Assembly: GCF_900107635.1 (NCBI RefSeq)
Contig: NZ_FNRD01000003.1
Location: 1 to 64,000, forward strand
From: Flavobacterium gillisiae
GTDB lineage: Bacteria > Bacteroidota > Bacteroidia > Flavobacteriales > Flavobacteriaceae
DNA: 64,000 nt
Reading direction: 5' to 3'
In this document: positions 24,240 through 34,872 of the stretch, piece by piece
Numbering within the stretch: position 1 is the first letter of the stretch
Layout of the letters: each line of letters starts with the position of its first letter
Translations under genes and position numbers: made by a program
The notes under the pieces: generated by a model
Databases searched by the model: none
The model's input: the letters and a program-made list of their open reading frames with translations, nothing else
What the model was told of the DNA's origin: nothing

Positions 24240-24971
24240 TTATTTCTTAAATTTTTCTAAAATAATTAATTTTATAAAAACAGGACCATAATACAAATAT
24301 CGTTTCCACATACGCTTCGGTTCTTTTATCAATCGAATAAACCACTCCAAGCGCAGCTGTATCCAGAAAGGATGCGGACGCTCCACGGTACCTGCATAAA
24401 AATCAAAAACAGCTCCTATGGAACAAATAATTTTTGCCTCTAATGCGTCCTTATGTTGGTGTGCCCATTTTTCTTGTTTGGGAGCAGTCATCCCTACAAA
24501 TAAAACATCAGGCTTAAAAGCATTCACCTCTGCCAGCATTTGCTCATTATCTTCAATAGAAAATTCAGGTTTAAATGCTGGAGAAAAAGTTTTTACGATT
24601 ACATTAGGAAAATCCATCTTCATTCGCTCTTCAATTTTCAACAACGTTGTGGGAGATGATCCTAGGTAAAAACAGCTTCCCCCTTTCGTATTTAAATCCT
24701 CTAGAAGGAATTGATGCAAATCAGCACCCGCGATCTTTTTTATTTTATTCTGCCTTAATAAAGAACTTGCAACAACAATTGCCATTCCATCAGCTAATAA
24801 AATATCCGATCCCACTAAAGAGGCTTTAAATTCTTTATCTTCTTTGGCTATGCAAAAAGAATACTGATTAAGCGTATTAATCAATGTTTTACCCTTAAAG
24901 GAAACATTGCATAAATCGCCGCTAAAAACAGAAAATTCTGCTAACGAAACAGTTGGTACCTGCGTAGTCAT
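24240..24971 (-). CDS. WecG/TagA/CpsF-family glycosyltransferase
   Basis: 243 residues from the ATG at 24971. A longer frame with ATG at 25058 adds 29 AT-rich residues that do not look coding. Family landmarks: DILLADGMAIVVAS, GADLHQFLLEDL, FYLGSSPTTLLKIEERM, KPDVLFVGMTAPKQEKW and GAVFDFYAGTVERPHPFWIQLRLEWFIRLIKEPKRMWKRYL. These GT26 enzymes add N-acetylmannosamine(uronic acid) or a similar sugar to a lipid-linked intermediate. In Bacteroidota exopolysaccharide loci they often make a late side addition. It is one of the last genes of the cluster running from upxY. The added sugar cannot be read from the sequence. Confidence 0.92.
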   Translation of the reverse strand: MTTQVPTVSLAEFSVFSGDLCNVSFKGKTLINTLNQYSFCIAKEDKEFKASLVGSDILLADGMAIVVASSLLRQNKIKKIAGADLHQFLLEDLNTKGGSCFYLGSSPTTLLKIEERMKMDFPNVIVKTFSPAFKPEFSIEDNEQMLAEVNAFKPDVLFVGMTAPKQEKWAHQHKDALEAKIICSIGAVFDFYAGTVERPHPFWIQLRLEWFIRLIKEPKRMWKRYLYYGPVFIKLIILEKFKK

Positions 24972-25795
24972 AATTAAATAATTTAAATTAGAAAGATAGA
25001 TTTGAGATAACAGGGGACAATTACTCATTAGAAACAAATGGTTATGTAGTCTAACCACATTTTTAATAAACAGCTATAAAACACAGTTACTTTGACATAC
25101 AACCTGAATCATGGAATACTTTATCCATATTGTACAGGATAATAAATAGTTGAAAGTTATATTTGAATTTTGAACAATAATGGATACCCACTAAAAGCAA
25201 ACTCCTAATAAAGCCTATTAAGGAATTATATGGCATCCGAAATACTTGATAAATAAATTTTGAAATAGAAGGTATTCCCAAAAATGTGAATGATAAAAAC
25301 TCACCTAATAACAATCAAAGAAGAAATCTATTTAGATTCGTATTTAAAAAAACTTCATCAGGAAATTAACACTATTATAAAAGCGTTTTCTTTAAATATT
25401 TTAGTGGCTGCGCCATATGGTTCACAGTTGTGAAACATATTTATATTCGTAATTATCCAATACAAAAATACCCCGAAAGAATCCATAAAACTAACGCATA
25501 AGATCCAGTTTACTAACTGCTATTCTTATACCAATAACTGGGAAAAACAAAGTCATAAGTAGGGAAAACTATTCTCTTTAGATCAATAAAAAATACTCAA
25601 TTACTAAAAAGAAGAATGATTACTCACTGTCAAAAAAGTATAAAAGTGGTACATTCAACCTTGTACTTCCTTTGTAAGTTGGTTAAAGAAATTTGGTCCT
25701 TTTAATTAGTAAAACAAAAACCCTTCCAGTAGGTCATACTACAAACATATTCCAAAATACAGATTGATTTTAATATATCTATATGGGATAAAAAC
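24972..25795. other. Noncoding gap with one capsule hairpin motif
   Basis: Contains the tandem-hairpin motif at 25405-25440. A minus-strand frame at 25087-25314 (75 residues, hydrophobic) has no recognisable features and is not supported. Nothing else is seen. Confidence 0.4.
25405..25440. repeat. Tandem-hairpin capsule motif, copy 2
   Basis: GGCTGCGCC (25406-25414) followed by ATATG-G-TTCACA-GT-TGTGAA-A-CATAT (25415-25440). The outer pairs ATATG/CATAT differ from copies 1 and 3 but still pair. It lies between the GT4 gene at 25796 and the WecG/TagA-type gene. Confidence 0.65.
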
Positions 25796-26959
25796 TTAAA
25801 CAGCTTTATTTATTGCTGCATTATAAATGCCTTCAAAATAGCCCAATTGCATTTCCGGAGCATAATGAGATTGATAGGATTGAAATGCATTTGTACCCAT
25901 GGTTTCTTTTTCTACTTTAGAAAGTGATTCAAATTTCATAATAGTCTCTTGTAATGAGGACACATTACCCGCTTCAAATAAAAAACCATTTACTTCATCA
26001 GCAACAAGAGAAGTCATTGCGCCCAAATTGGAAGCTATTATGGGAACACTGGCTGCAAATGCTTCCAAAATAGTCATAGGCATTCCTTCAAACCAAATAG
26101 ACGGAAAAACTAGCGCCTTTGCCTTACCTAATTCTTCACTTACTTCCTTACTAGTTAAATTCCCTATATATTTAATATTTTTCGATTCTAATATTCCCTG
26201 AAGTACTTCATCTTTTAGAGGCCCATCACCAGCAATATGCAACTGGAAAGGTAATTTTTTGAATGCTTCTACTAAAATTAAAATTCCTTTTTCGTCACAC
26301 AAACGACCTATAAACAAATAATGATCTTCATTTCTCTTTAAGGAGACTATTTGAGAACAGGAGGTGAAATTAGGCTTAACCGTAAACTGTTCTTTTGAGA
26401 CACCAAATTTAGAGTCTTGAAAGAGATCTACAGCAAAAGACGTTAAACAGACATACGAATTTATTAATTGCCAAGTCCCTATTTTCTTATGAAACCAAAT
26501 AACAAAAGCCAACCAAAAAGTCAGTAATAGGGAATTACGGTACACTTTATTAAAAACTGCTTTCCAAGGAAAACTAGCTGTAAGACTATCAGTAAATAAT
26601 ATACCATCGTGCAGCAATATGCCTGATGGACAAAGCAGACGGTAGTTATGAACAGTATGCACTATAGGAACACCCAATGTTCTAATTTTTCTAAAAACCA
26701 ACGGACCAAGAGCAAAATGCCAATTGTGAATATGAACAACATCTGGCTGGAAAGTCTTTATCTTCTGAGCCACCATACTAGCTGCAGATAGGTTCCAAAT
26801 TGAAGATAAAAATTGTACTAATCCTTTAATTCCTGACTGATTTTGAAAATAAAACACTTCTACTGTATGATGTTGCTCCAGCAAAGCCAATTCTTGTTTG
26901 ACAACGGTGTCTTCGCCACCTTGAAGCTGATACTTCGAATGTAAAAGTAGTATTTTCAA
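25796..26959 (-). CDS. Glycosyltransferase family 4
   Basis: 387 residues with the GT-B fold pattern. N-terminal acceptor domain starts MKILLLHSKYQLQGGEDTVV; the GGxDT-type loop and DVVHIHNWHFALGPLVFRK are typical. The C-terminal donor domain has YLFIGRLCDEKGILILVEAF, LHIAGDGPLKDEV and the ExxxxxxE-type nucleotide-sugar motif in FPSIWFEGMPMTILEAFAASVPIIAS. Such retaining enzymes add one sugar to the lipid-linked repeat unit on the cytoplasmic face. It is the furthest downstream of the three adjacent GT4 genes in the capsule operon. Donor and linkage are unknown. Confidence 0.93.
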   Translation of the reverse strand: MKILLLHSKYQLQGGEDTVVKQELALLEQHHTVEVFYFQNQSGIKGLVQFLSSIWNLSAASMVAQKIKTFQPDVVHIHNWHFALGPLVFRKIRTLGVPIVHTVHNYRLLCPSGILLHDGILFTDSLTASFPWKAVFNKVYRNSLLLTFWLAFVIWFHKKIGTWQLINSYVCLTSFAVDLFQDSKFGVSKEQFTVKPNFTSCSQIVSLKRNEDHYLFIGRLCDEKGILILVEAFKKLPFQLHIAGDGPLKDEVLQGILESKNIKYIGNLTSKEVSEELGKAKALVFPSIWFEGMPMTILEAFAASVPIIASNLGAMTSLVADEVNGFLFEAGNVSSLQETIMKFESLSKVEKETMGTNAFQSYQSHYAPEMQLGYFEGIYNAAINKAV

Positions 26960-27129
26960 ATTATGAGTTTTAATATTATATTAAATAAACACCTACTGCT
27001 TGATATGCAACTTCTAGACATTTATACTGGAAAAGTTTTAACTAGAAACTACTAATTAAACATTCATTAATTTTCAACAAAATAGAATTTCTTTCTTTAT
27101 TCCTTATATAGAACTGCACCAAAGTAACC

Positions 27130-28194
27130 CTATAGAACTGAATTTACTGCATCAACAATTCCTTTGGCAGCATTGTCAAAACTATATTTTTGCACATGAG
27201 ATATCGCATTAACGGAAAGCCTCTTGTACGTAGTATCGTCGTTAAAAATTTCAACTATCTTATCCACCCATACCATTTCTGACAAAGGCAACACATAGCC
27301 ATTAAGATCATTAATTACTAAATCATTAGCTACACCAGCATTACTGCAAGTTATCACAGGCATACCAGATGCCATGGCTTCATTGACTACTACACCCCAC
27401 GGATCATTAACAGTAGGAAACAAAAATAATTTAGATTGCGCGTAATACTTAGGTAATTCTTCCTGATTAATAAAGCCTGGAAAACTGTAGTCTATATTAT
27501 ATTTATCCAATAATGTGAGAATGTCTTTCTCTAATATTCCATTTCCTAAAATAAGTACGTCACATTTTCCAAATTGCTTCTTAACTAATCTTGCAATTTC
27601 TACAAAAAAAAGAGGCATTTTCCGGTCTATAAATTGACCTGAAAACATCAAATCAAATTTTTTATCAATTGACGAACCGTTTATAAACAACTTGTTATTA
27701 ACAGATAGATAAGTTCTGTAAAATTTATTTTTATTAATACCATAACTTTCATATAATGCAGCAGATGCCTCACTCGGACCAACAAAAGCACTTGTTTTCA
27801 AGAAAACAATTCTACGAACTATTTTATGTATTAAACTTAAATGGGATTCTGATTGTAGTGTACCATCCGTAAAAACTATAAGTTTCTTTGCTCTAAAAAG
27901 AGACCATAAATAAGCATAAAGCATTGTTGGATAAAAGCCCATAATGACAACTACATCCGGATTAAGTTTATTTAAGTATTTTATTACTTCAGGATTATTA
28001 TGTACTGCATTAGAACTAATTTTGGATAAAACTAATTTATCGTAATTACCATATTTCACTTTCCACTTTCTATCAGACTCCTTTTCAGCACAATAAACAA
28101 CTGTATATGCACCACCTAAATATTCCGATACCAATTCATGCATTTTTTCCCTGTAAGGAGCTGGAATATTTGTTAACAATGTTACTTTAGTCAT
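27130..28194 (-). CDS. Glycosyltransferase family 4
   Basis: 354 residues from the ATG at 28194 (MTKVTLLTNIPAPYREKMHELV). A start at 28236 would add 14 residues with no likeness to the family. IPAPYR near the N-terminus is a frequent GT4 mark. The donor domain shows DLMFSGQFIDRKMPLFFVEIARLV, VLILGNGILEKDIL and LFLFPTVNDPWGVVVNEAMASGMPVITCSNAG, where E in NEAMASG is the usual nucleotide-sugar-phosphate contact. It probably adds one sugar of the capsule repeat. It lies between two other GT4 genes with gaps of about 170-300 bases. Confidence 0.92.
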   Translation of the reverse strand: MTKVTLLTNIPAPYREKMHELVSEYLGGAYTVVYCAEKESDRKWKVKYGNYDKLVLSKISSNAVHNNPEVIKYLNKLNPDVVVIMGFYPTMLYAYLWSLFRAKKLIVFTDGTLQSESHLSLIHKIVRRIVFLKTSAFVGPSEASAALYESYGINKNKFYRTYLSVNNKLFINGSSIDKKFDLMFSGQFIDRKMPLFFVEIARLVKKQFGKCDVLILGNGILEKDILTLLDKYNIDYSFPGFINQEELPKYYAQSKLFLFPTVNDPWGVVVNEAMASGMPVITCSNAGVANDLVINDLNGYVLPLSEMVWVDKIVEIFNDDTTYKRLSVNAISHVQKYSFDNAAKGIVDAVNSVL

Positions 28195-28491
28195 TACAAA
28201 ATTATATAATTTATTAACTCTTTTAGCAAAACACAAATTGCCTTATTTTCATTCTAATTTTCCTAATTTTAGTACTACACAACATTCATCAACTAAACCA
28301 AAGAGATTCACTTTTTACATTTGCATATTACTAACAATATGTTTTCTTCTATTTCGCTTACAAAAACTACTTAGTCAATACATTTTAATTTTGACAAACT
28401 AAATTCTATTTCCCGCATTAACTACTTAAAACATACTATTGCACTCTATAAATAAATTTTTAGATACTGCTAGTAATCTAAAAGAATTAAA

Positions 28492-29580
28492 TTAAACTTT
28501 TTCATACAGAGCGTCATGATTATTGATAAATGACTCCATTGGAAACAACTTAAGTGCTCTTTCATGGGAAGCATTACCCATCTTAATTCTTACTTCTTCA
28601 TTTTCTAGTAAATGTACTATTTTTGACGCCCACTGGTCAGCATTATAAGGGTCAACGATAAAGCCGTTAACACCTTCTTCTGTCAATTCAGGCAAAGCAC
28701 CTGCATTTGAGACAATAGTAGGGCATTTCATATACATTGCTTCCGTAATTGCTATACCAAAACCTTCTGTGTCGGCAGGATGAACATATATACTACATTT
28801 ATTTAAATATTCAGTAACGGCAGTCGAATAACCTAATAAAATTACATTTTCTTCAATTTTCAACTTCTGAATCAAAACTTCCAATTCTGAACGAGAAGGA
28901 CCATCACCTAAAATGTAAAGCTTACAATCAATTTTATGATCGTGAACAACCTTACCGATCGCATTAACCAAAACTGCTAGATTCTTACGTTTACACAATC
29001 CTGAAACTGAAACCAAAGATTTTCTAGAAGCTACATCTGAAATTTTGTCTGAAATGTGAATCGCAGAATTATAAATCACTTCACTATTCTTTTCCTTTAA
29101 AACTGGATAATCATGTTCGTACAATTTTTTTATGTAATTAGAAACATAAATAATTCGATCAACAGGTTTCAATACCATTTTTAAAACTAGTGAACGTAAA
29201 ATTGACAATGGTTCATCATACCCTACTACTGAACGAATTAAGACCACCTTTGGATTCAGTAATTTTAGAATGGGTGCAAATGTATTTTCAAAATTAAAAT
29301 AAAAATGAACAATATCAATATTCTGCTCTTTAATCACCTTATTTATTGCTAATGCATATCTAAATATATTCTTACCATAAAACCCCTCATATACTTTAAC
29401 ATTTGTCGATTCAAACCACTTTTTGTTTTCTGGAAAATCTTTAACAATTTGCGAATCACTTAAAGCAAAATAAACTGAATGATTATGCCTTGACTCTTCA
29501 ACTAATTTCTTTAATTTCACTGTAGTACCACCAGTTTTACCACATACTGATATTACACTTAAAACATTTGCCATTTTCAT
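28492..29580 (-). CDS. Glycosyltransferase family 4
   Basis: 362 residues, GT-B fold. N-terminal SVCGKTGGTTVKLKKLV; donor domain LVSVSGLCKRKNLAVLVNAI, LYILGDGPSRSELEVL and YVHPADTEGFGIAITEAMYMKCPTIVSNAGALPELTEEGVNGFIV, where the EGFGIAITEA stretch holds the two conserved acidic residues. Its start overlaps the stop of the upstream acetyltransferase gene (TAATG), so the two are probably translationally coupled. It adds a sugar to the growing capsule repeat; donor not determined. Confidence 0.93.
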   Translation of the reverse strand: MKMANVLSVISVCGKTGGTTVKLKKLVEESRHNHSVYFALSDSQIVKDFPENKKWFESTNVKVYEGFYGKNIFRYALAINKVIKEQNIDIVHFYFNFENTFAPILKLLNPKVVLIRSVVGYDEPLSILRSLVLKMVLKPVDRIIYVSNYIKKLYEHDYPVLKEKNSEVIYNSAIHISDKISDVASRKSLVSVSGLCKRKNLAVLVNAIGKVVHDHKIDCKLYILGDGPSRSELEVLIQKLKIEENVILLGYSTAVTEYLNKCSIYVHPADTEGFGIAITEAMYMKCPTIVSNAGALPELTEEGVNGFIVDPYNADQWASKIVHLLENEEVRIKMGNASHERALKLFPMESFINNHDALYEKV

Positions 29581-30131
29581 TAATTTATTTTATAAGAACC
29601 ATTATTTACCTTAATTTTTTTCTCAGAAACCTTATTAACATTTGAAACTATTGTTCCCTCTTCAATATTAAATGTAAGTGTCGCATTTGCCCCTATTATA
29701 CAATTATCATTAACCATTATAGGACCCGCTACTACACAACTAGCACATAAAATTACATTATGGCCTATAATTGGTCGTGTTTGTAAACTTATTCCATTGT
29801 CAATAAATTTTTTCATGTTTCCACCAATAGTTACATTCTGATCAATTTGACAGTTATCACCTATTGATACGTTGGAATCAATAATTATATTATAAGGATG
29901 GTGAAGTATTAACCCTATACCTAAGTCTACATTTTTCCCGACTTCAAAATGATACTTTACTTTAAGCATCCTACGCAGAAAAAAACAAAATATATCATCA
30001 TTATGAGCCAAATAGTAGACACTTATAACAGCTCTTCCTCGAATTGAAATAAGCATATTATATATTAATCCAAATCGGTTAATATACTTTAAATCATTAG
30101 CAACTAAATAACTTTTTAATTTATCGTTCAT
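29580..30131 (-). CDS. Serine O-acetyltransferase-like hexapeptide acyltransferase
   Basis: 183 residues. A short helical N-terminus is followed by left-handed beta-helix repeats: VGKNVDLGIGLILHHPYNIIIDSNVSIGDNCQIDQNVTIGGN, then PIIGHNVILCASCVVAGPIMVNDNCIIGANATLTFNI. The HHP and GG(N) positions recall CysE-type serine acetyltransferases, and this subfamily is common in polysaccharide clusters, where it probably acetylates a sugar rather than serine. It overlaps the next GT4 gene by one base (TAATG) and follows the GT2 gene by 12 bases, so it sits well inside the operon. Confidence 0.88.
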   Translation of the reverse strand: MNDKLKSYLVANDLKYINRFGLIYNMLISIRGRAVISVYYLAHNDDIFCFFLRRMLKVKYHFEVGKNVDLGIGLILHHPYNIIIDSNVSIGDNCQIDQNVTIGGNMKKFIDNGISLQTRPIIGHNVILCASCVVAGPIMVNDNCIIGANATLTFNIEEGTIVSNVNKVSEKKIKVNNGSYKIN

Positions 30132-30143
30132 ATAAATACTAAA

Positions 30144-30926
30144 TTATTTTTTCATGTATTGCACAAAATTTCTTAAAAAATCAATTTTTCTAAATGGTTC
30201 CTTGCAAAATTGCCATACAATCCAAATATTTGATAAACTAAAATATGGAGCGTTGTACTTTCTCTTTACTTTAATTAAATCCTTAAAAAAACTGATTTTG
30301 GATGTATAGGTTTTGCTATCTTCCCATACTCTAAAATACGCAAGATCCTTTTCGATTGTATAAACTTGATAATTCTGAGCAATTCGAATAAATAGATCAC
30401 GATCCATAGTATAATGAAAACTTTCATCAAGATAACCAGTTTTATTAAATACATCACTTAAAAAAAAAGTAGAATTTTGCATTACAGCAGATTTAACTCC
30501 ATTTATAAGCCAATCAGCAGAAAAAACCTGTGCTTTTACAGTTTTGATAGTCTTGTTTACCCCATCAATAAACACTTGATTTCCCACAAGAACCGATCTA
30601 TCTTTATGCTTAACAAAATAATTATTAACTTCATTCAACGCATTGGAGCATAACATATCATCCGAATTTATCCAAGCAATAATATCGCCTGTAGCTTTTT
30701 TAAATCCTTTGTTCAAACCATCTGACTGACCTTTATCCTTCTCCGACACCCAATTTAAATGAGGATATTCTTTTAATATACTAACAGTATTATCTGTCGA
30801 ACCACCATCGATGATTATATGTTCAAAGTTATCATAATTTTGAGATAAGACTGATTCAATATTATCACGAATGAATTGTCCTTGATTATACGAAACAGTA
30901 ACAATAGAAATTTTATATAATTCCAT
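30144..30926 (-). CDS. Glycosyltransferase family 2
   Basis: 260 residues with a GT-A fold. Landmarks: ISIVTVSYNQGQFIRDNIESVLSQNYDNFEHIIIDGGSTDNTVSIL, with the DGGSTD motif, then GLNKGFKKATGDIIAWINSDD, where the DD supplies metal and nucleotide-sugar binding. The W-x-S-E-x-D-K-G-Q-S-D-G block is typical of the WcaA/EpsE-like subgroup. Inverting enzymes of this kind build polysaccharide repeat units. It is 5 bases after the polymerase-like gene and 12 before the acetyltransferase gene. Confidence 0.94.
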   Translation of the reverse strand: MELYKISIVTVSYNQGQFIRDNIESVLSQNYDNFEHIIIDGGSTDNTVSILKEYPHLNWVSEKDKGQSDGLNKGFKKATGDIIAWINSDDMLCSNALNEVNNYFVKHKDRSVLVGNQVFIDGVNKTIKTVKAQVFSADWLINGVKSAVMQNSTFFLSDVFNKTGYLDESFHYTMDRDLFIRIAQNYQVYTIEKDLAYFRVWEDSKTYTSKISFFKDLIKVKRKYNAPYFSLSNIWIVWQFCKEPFRKIDFLRNFVQYMKK

Positions 30927-30931
30927 AATAA

Positions 30932-32266
30932 TTATTTAATTGTATTAGGTAAAATTTTAACAAATTTATCTTTAGTAATGCGTGCATATAAAATTGTATA
31001 AACTCTATATATAAGAAAAACATCGAAAAAAGTCGTCATATAACGGGTAAAAATTGTTGATTGAACAATATTTGCACTTTCCGAAATAATGATGGCAATT
31101 ATCGCAATGAGAAAAACACTTAACACGCTTCTTTTTCTCCTTATTAATTTATTTACGGCCCATAAAAATAACACAACTATTGGCAGCAATCGAATCATAA
31201 ACCCTATGTAACCTTCACAATACAAAACACCAGCGATAGAAGTATCTTGCGTAAATACAATTGATTGAACACCTTTAGTTCCAGAGAGTTTTAAGTTTTT
31301 ATTAAAATCCCTTTTATAACCTAGTCCAAATAGTTCAGCATCATTAATTGTCAATACATTTTCTGCCTTATCAATAATTCTAGTTCGTACCGCGTAAGTA
31401 CCTTGACCCTTTTTCAATTCATTATTTACAGTACTAGAAAACATATTATCCCAAACTGAAATAGTTTTTGGAAAGGCAACTAATAGCAATCCGAAAACAC
31501 TAATTATCATCATCATGCTCTTAAACAATATACCTATATTTAAAAATTTAATTGAAAATAAAATTAATGAAATCGCTAAAAGAAGCCCAAAACTTAAAAT
31601 TTGACCTCTACCTAATGATAAAACAACACACATTAAATATAAGCCAATAAGTAAAAAAAACTTGCGATTCCCTGTAAGTGCACCTATCAAAACAAAAGGA
31701 ACTAATATATTAAAATCTGGAAATGCCCCATACGACCTAACTAAATCTATTCCACCTGAATTAAATCCTCTAGAATCTAGAAACGCCAATCCAGTAAACT
31801 GAATGACATATATAACTATTTGAAATAAAGTAAAAAAATACAATATTTTAATAAAACTATATATCTTTTCAACTTTCAAGTTCATTAGATAAGGCAGCAT
31901 TAGCACAAATGTTAAAGCTTGAATATAGTTGTACTTTAGCACAGTCATTAACTCCTCTATATCCTCGTAAAGCAAATAAGACCTAATACTGTTACAAAAT
32001 ATAAAAAATGAACATAAAACAATAGCTCGAATAACAAAAGATTTCTTATACTTTCGTATACTATCTACGTTAATTAGGTAAAATAAAAATGATAATAAAA
32101 AAGCAGTAAGGGCAGCTCCAATTTTAAATGCAGAAATAAAATTAAGAAAAAAACCCCACCATGCATATGAGATATAACGCATTACAAAAACTATAAAAAA
32201 GAAACACCAATCAGCCCGGTTTAAAATTCCGACTTTGGCATTTTTTATTTCTTCAAATAATCTCAA
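30932..32266 (-). CDS. O-antigen/capsule polymerase-like membrane protein (Wzy)
   Basis: 444 residues with about 11-12 membrane helices and one larger loop between about residues 275 and 350 (NMFSSTVNNELKKGQGTYAVRTRIIDKAENV, LFGLGYKRDFNKNL), as in Wzy-type polymerases with a big periplasmic loop. Wzy sequences are poorly conserved, so the call rests on topology, size and location between a glycosyltransferase and an acyltransferase near a Wzx flippase. It would join repeat units on the periplasmic face. There is no other candidate polymerase in the cluster. Confidence 0.8.
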   Translation of the reverse strand: MRLFEEIKNAKVGILNRADWCFFFIVFVMRYISYAWWGFFLNFISAFKIGAALTAFLLSFLFYLINVDSIRKYKKSFVIRAIVLCSFFIFCNSIRSYLLYEDIEELMTVLKYNYIQALTFVLMLPYLMNLKVEKIYSFIKILYFFTLFQIVIYVIQFTGLAFLDSRGFNSGGIDLVRSYGAFPDFNILVPFVLIGALTGNRKFFLLIGLYLMCVVLSLGRGQILSFGLLLAISLILFSIKFLNIGILFKSMMMIISVFGLLLVAFPKTISVWDNMFSSTVNNELKKGQGTYAVRTRIIDKAENVLTINDAELFGLGYKRDFNKNLKLSGTKGVQSIVFTQDTSIAGVLYCEGYIGFMIRLLPIVVLFLWAVNKLIRRKRSVLSVFLIAIIAIIISESANIVQSTIFTRYMTTFFDVFLIYRVYTILYARITKDKFVKILPNTIK

Positions 32267-32536
32267 TTTTTTCTTATTTTAAACATTAAACACAAAATTA
32301 TATACTGTAATCATTTTTATATTCTACAAATGAAATTTTAAATAAAAAACACATCCCTCATATTATAGTAGCTTTCATCGGTAAACTTTCACTGAATTAT
32401 AGAATCCGAAAATAGACTATCAAATATCCAGTATCAATATACAATTGAGCTGCTATAAAATATTTATTTTGATGGAAAATAACTCAAACAAAACTAGAAC
32501 AGCAATATTAAAATTCATAATCCTCAATTTTACATA

Positions 32537-33184
32537 CTAATACTTTTTTGTAAACAAATTAATATTATTTTTAATCCATTCAATATCATTGTCCCACCAT
32601 TTCATTTTGATAATATTGCTAATCTTATCTTCATCGAACCTACTACCTATTATTTTCGCAGGTACACCGCCCACAATTGAAAAAGGATTAACATTTTTTG
32701 TTACCACTGCACCAGCAGCAATGATAGCACCATCTCCAACTGTAACATTGTCCAATATCATTACATTTGCTCCAATCCATACATCATTTCCAATAACTAC
32801 ACTACCTAGCTCTACAAAATAATTCTTATCAACAAAACTTATCTGACCCTGTTTCTTAGTAGAAAAAAAAGCAGGAAAAGTTGATAAATAATTAGTTGGA
32901 TGCATCCCTAAACCGATCTGAACATTGGGTCCAATAGAACAGAATTTGCCAATCTTACAGTTTTTGATATTTGAATTACTAGAGATGTAGGTGAAATCAC
33001 CTATTTCGGTATTTGATACTATTATATTGTCGTAAAAGGTGTTATAATTCCCAAATTTAACATTGTGTAAACTAGTCAAATATCCAACTTTCAAATATTT
33101 ATTTTTATTTTTAAATAATAAAACACGATATTTAATAAACCATGACAACCATATTGTTAAAGGATTTTTTAATATACTATTCAT
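32537..33184 (-). CDS. CatB/Vat-like hexapeptide acyltransferase
   Basis: 215 residues, mostly left-handed beta-helix: [76 protein letters not shown], then [62 protein letters not shown] and GGVPAKIIG are hallmarks of the xenobiotic/sugar acetyltransferase group; His in GMHP is the probable catalytic base. It is likely to O-acetylate the capsule. It begins 2 bases after the flippase gene ends. Confidence 0.92.
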   Translation of the reverse strand: MNSILKNPLTIWLSWFIKYRVLLFKNKNKYLKVGYLTSLHNVKFGNYNTFYDNIIVSNTEIGDFTYISSNSNIKNCKIGKFCSIGPNVQIGLGMHPTNYLSTFPAFFSTKKQGQISFVDKNYFVELGSVVIGNDVWIGANVMILDNVTVGDGAIIAAGAVVTKNVNPFSIVGGVPAKIIGSRFDEDKISNIIKMKWWDNDIEWIKNNINLFTKKY

Positions 33185-33186
33185 AC

Positions 33187-34551
33187 TTATTTATTCCAAA
33201 TTCCATTTGCATGGTTATTAACAATTTTCCAATATTGAATTGGACACAATATAATATGCGGTACTAAACAAATAATTGTAGAAAGAATAACACCAACCAC
33301 CCCAAAACTTAAATTTTTAGCTAATAAAATAGAAAGAGGTATATTAATCACAGAAGTTATCAAAATTGAATACATCTGGAGCTTCACTTTTCCTGTACCA
33401 TTTATAAAAAAGGTAAAGGGAGAATAAAAGATAGTTAAGGCCATGTACAATGCCATAAATATAGTTAAGTTGAATGGTATTACAACTTTATCACCAATCC
33501 ACAAATTATAGAAAATAGGAGCCACAAAAACTAAAACACCAACCAAAACAATTGCTCCAAAAGTAATTTTAACTAAACTATTCATTGACTTTCTAATCCA
33601 TTGTAAATCATCCTTCGCATAAGCCTCCGTAACGGATGACCAATATGGTGTAATCACTAATGATAATGCCATATTTACTATACTAAAATACTTAAAAGCT
33701 ATATTGTAAGGAACAACTTCTTCAGGGCCAAATAACTGCGTTATAATAATATTGTCTGTTGAAAATAAAATTATTCCTGCAATTTGAATCACAAAAAATT
33801 TCATTCCCAATCCAAATATTTCATCTAAATATTCTTTTTTAACCAAGGCATATTTTGGCTTAAACGCTTTATATCGATTATTAAAGGCCAAGAAATTAAG
33901 GGCAATAAGAATTAAAACAGGAAAAACAGATATTATAACTCCGAAAATCAGAAGGGAACTTTCAAAACTTTTAGTCATTATAAAAATCAAAAGCAATGAA
34001 CCTGCCTGAATAAAAAAATTAATTTGTCCCTGCATTGAATGATGCTGATCAGCTGCATAAATGGTTGTTATTAGCTTGATAACTAATTGCAAACAAAAAA
34101 AGGCAAAAACAATAGGCATCAAGACGCTTAACTGAGTTTGCAATTTTTCTGAAGCATTAAATACCTTTGTCCAATCAATATAGAAGTTAGAAATCAAAAA
34201 AATAAATATCAAACCGACGCTAACTAATCCTATTGTAAAATAAGCAGTACTAACATACCCTTGAGCTAATGTCAGATCCCCCTTAGCTTTAGCTTCTGCA
34301 AATTTATTACGCAAGCCATTTCCTAAACCAACATCAAAAAAAGAAAACCATGCGATAAACGAACTTAATGTCAACCAAATCCCGTAATTCTCCGTATCTA
34401 GATATGAAATTGTTAGTGGTACAAGCAAAAAACTACATAGTATGCTTCCTCCTTTATATAATGCAGATAGCAAGATATGCTTAGTTATATTTTTCGTCCG
34501 ATCGCTTTTAATACCTACCTTACCGTATAATTTGTGTATCTTATTTTTCAA
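33187..34551 (-). CDS. Polysaccharide flippase (Wzx-like, MATE/MOP superfamily)
   Basis: 454 residues with about 12-14 membrane helices. N-terminal [66 protein letters not shown] is the usual start of the oligosaccharide flippase family, with the [11 protein letters not shown] motif. It moves lipid-linked repeat units across the inner membrane, after which the Wzy-like protein polymerises them. Start chosen at the ATG at 34551; an alternative further in would lose only a basic leader. The gene follows a gap that contains a gmd remnant. Confidence 0.93.
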   Translation of the reverse strand: MKNKIHKLYGKVGIKSDRTKNITKHILLSALYKGGSILCSFLLVPLTISYLDTENYGIWLTLSSFIAWFSFFDVGLGNGLRNKFAEAKAKGDLTLAQGYVSTAYFTIGLVSVGLIFIFLISNFYIDWTKVFNASEKLQTQLSVLMPIVFAFFCLQLVIKLITTIYAADQHHSMQGQINFFIQAGSLLLIFIMTKSFESSLLIFGVIISVFPVLILIALNFLAFNNRYKAFKPKYALVKKEYLDEIFGLGMKFFVIQIAGIILFSTDNIIITQLFGPEEVVPYNIAFKYFSIVNMALSLVITPYWSSVTEAYAKDDLQWIRKSMNSLVKITFGAIVLVGVLVFVAPIFYNLWIGDKVVIPFNLTIFMALYMALTIFYSPFTFFINGTGKVKLQMYSILITSVINIPLSILLAKNLSFGVVGVILSTIICLVPHIILCPIQYWKIVNNHANGIWNK

Positions 34552-34686
34552 TGTATATTTTTAAATATGGTATTATATATTGTTGTTCAAAATAGTTCAA
34601 CTTTTTAAACTAATTACCTTTTTAGAAATCTGAATTACTTTAAATCTAATTATTTATTGATTTAACGAACAAAAGACCTTTAAAAA

Positions 34687-34712
34687 GGCACTGAATTCAA
34701 AAATTCAGTGTC
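34687..34712 (-). terminator. Stem-loop downstream of the GT4 gene at 35004-36173
   Basis: CACTGAATT (34689-34697) pairs perfectly with AATTCAGTG (34702-34710) around a CAAA loop. On the minus strand it is followed by CCTTTTTAAAGG, a moderately T-rich tail. It may end the upper capsule transcript before the flippase gene. Confidence 0.55.
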
Positions 34713-34752
34713 TTCAAACACTTATTCTATAGCTATATACAGCAGAAGCACC

Positions 34753-34872
34753 TTAATACAACTTCAAATCGCTAACGATCATCTCTTTAACCATAGCTGC
34801 TAAATCGTATTTAGGCTCCCAACCTAATTGTGTTTTTAATTTTGTTGAATCACCAATCAATAAATCAGCAAC
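34753..34872 (-). pseudogene. 3' remnant of a second gmd gene
   Basis: Read on the minus strand, this stretch encodes [20 protein letters not shown] followed by [21 protein letters not shown]. That is nearly the same as the end of the intact gmd at 36369 ([20 protein letters not shown], then [17 protein letters not shown]). Homology ends abruptly at the upstream side near 34875. About 40 codons remain, too few to function. It shows that a gmd gene once ended here and that the segment between was inserted or swapped by recombination. Confidence 0.85.

Noticed and set aside
25087..25314. 75-residue hydrophobic minus-strand frame
   Set aside because: AT-rich composition alone can give such a frame. 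No motif and no operon spacing supports it.
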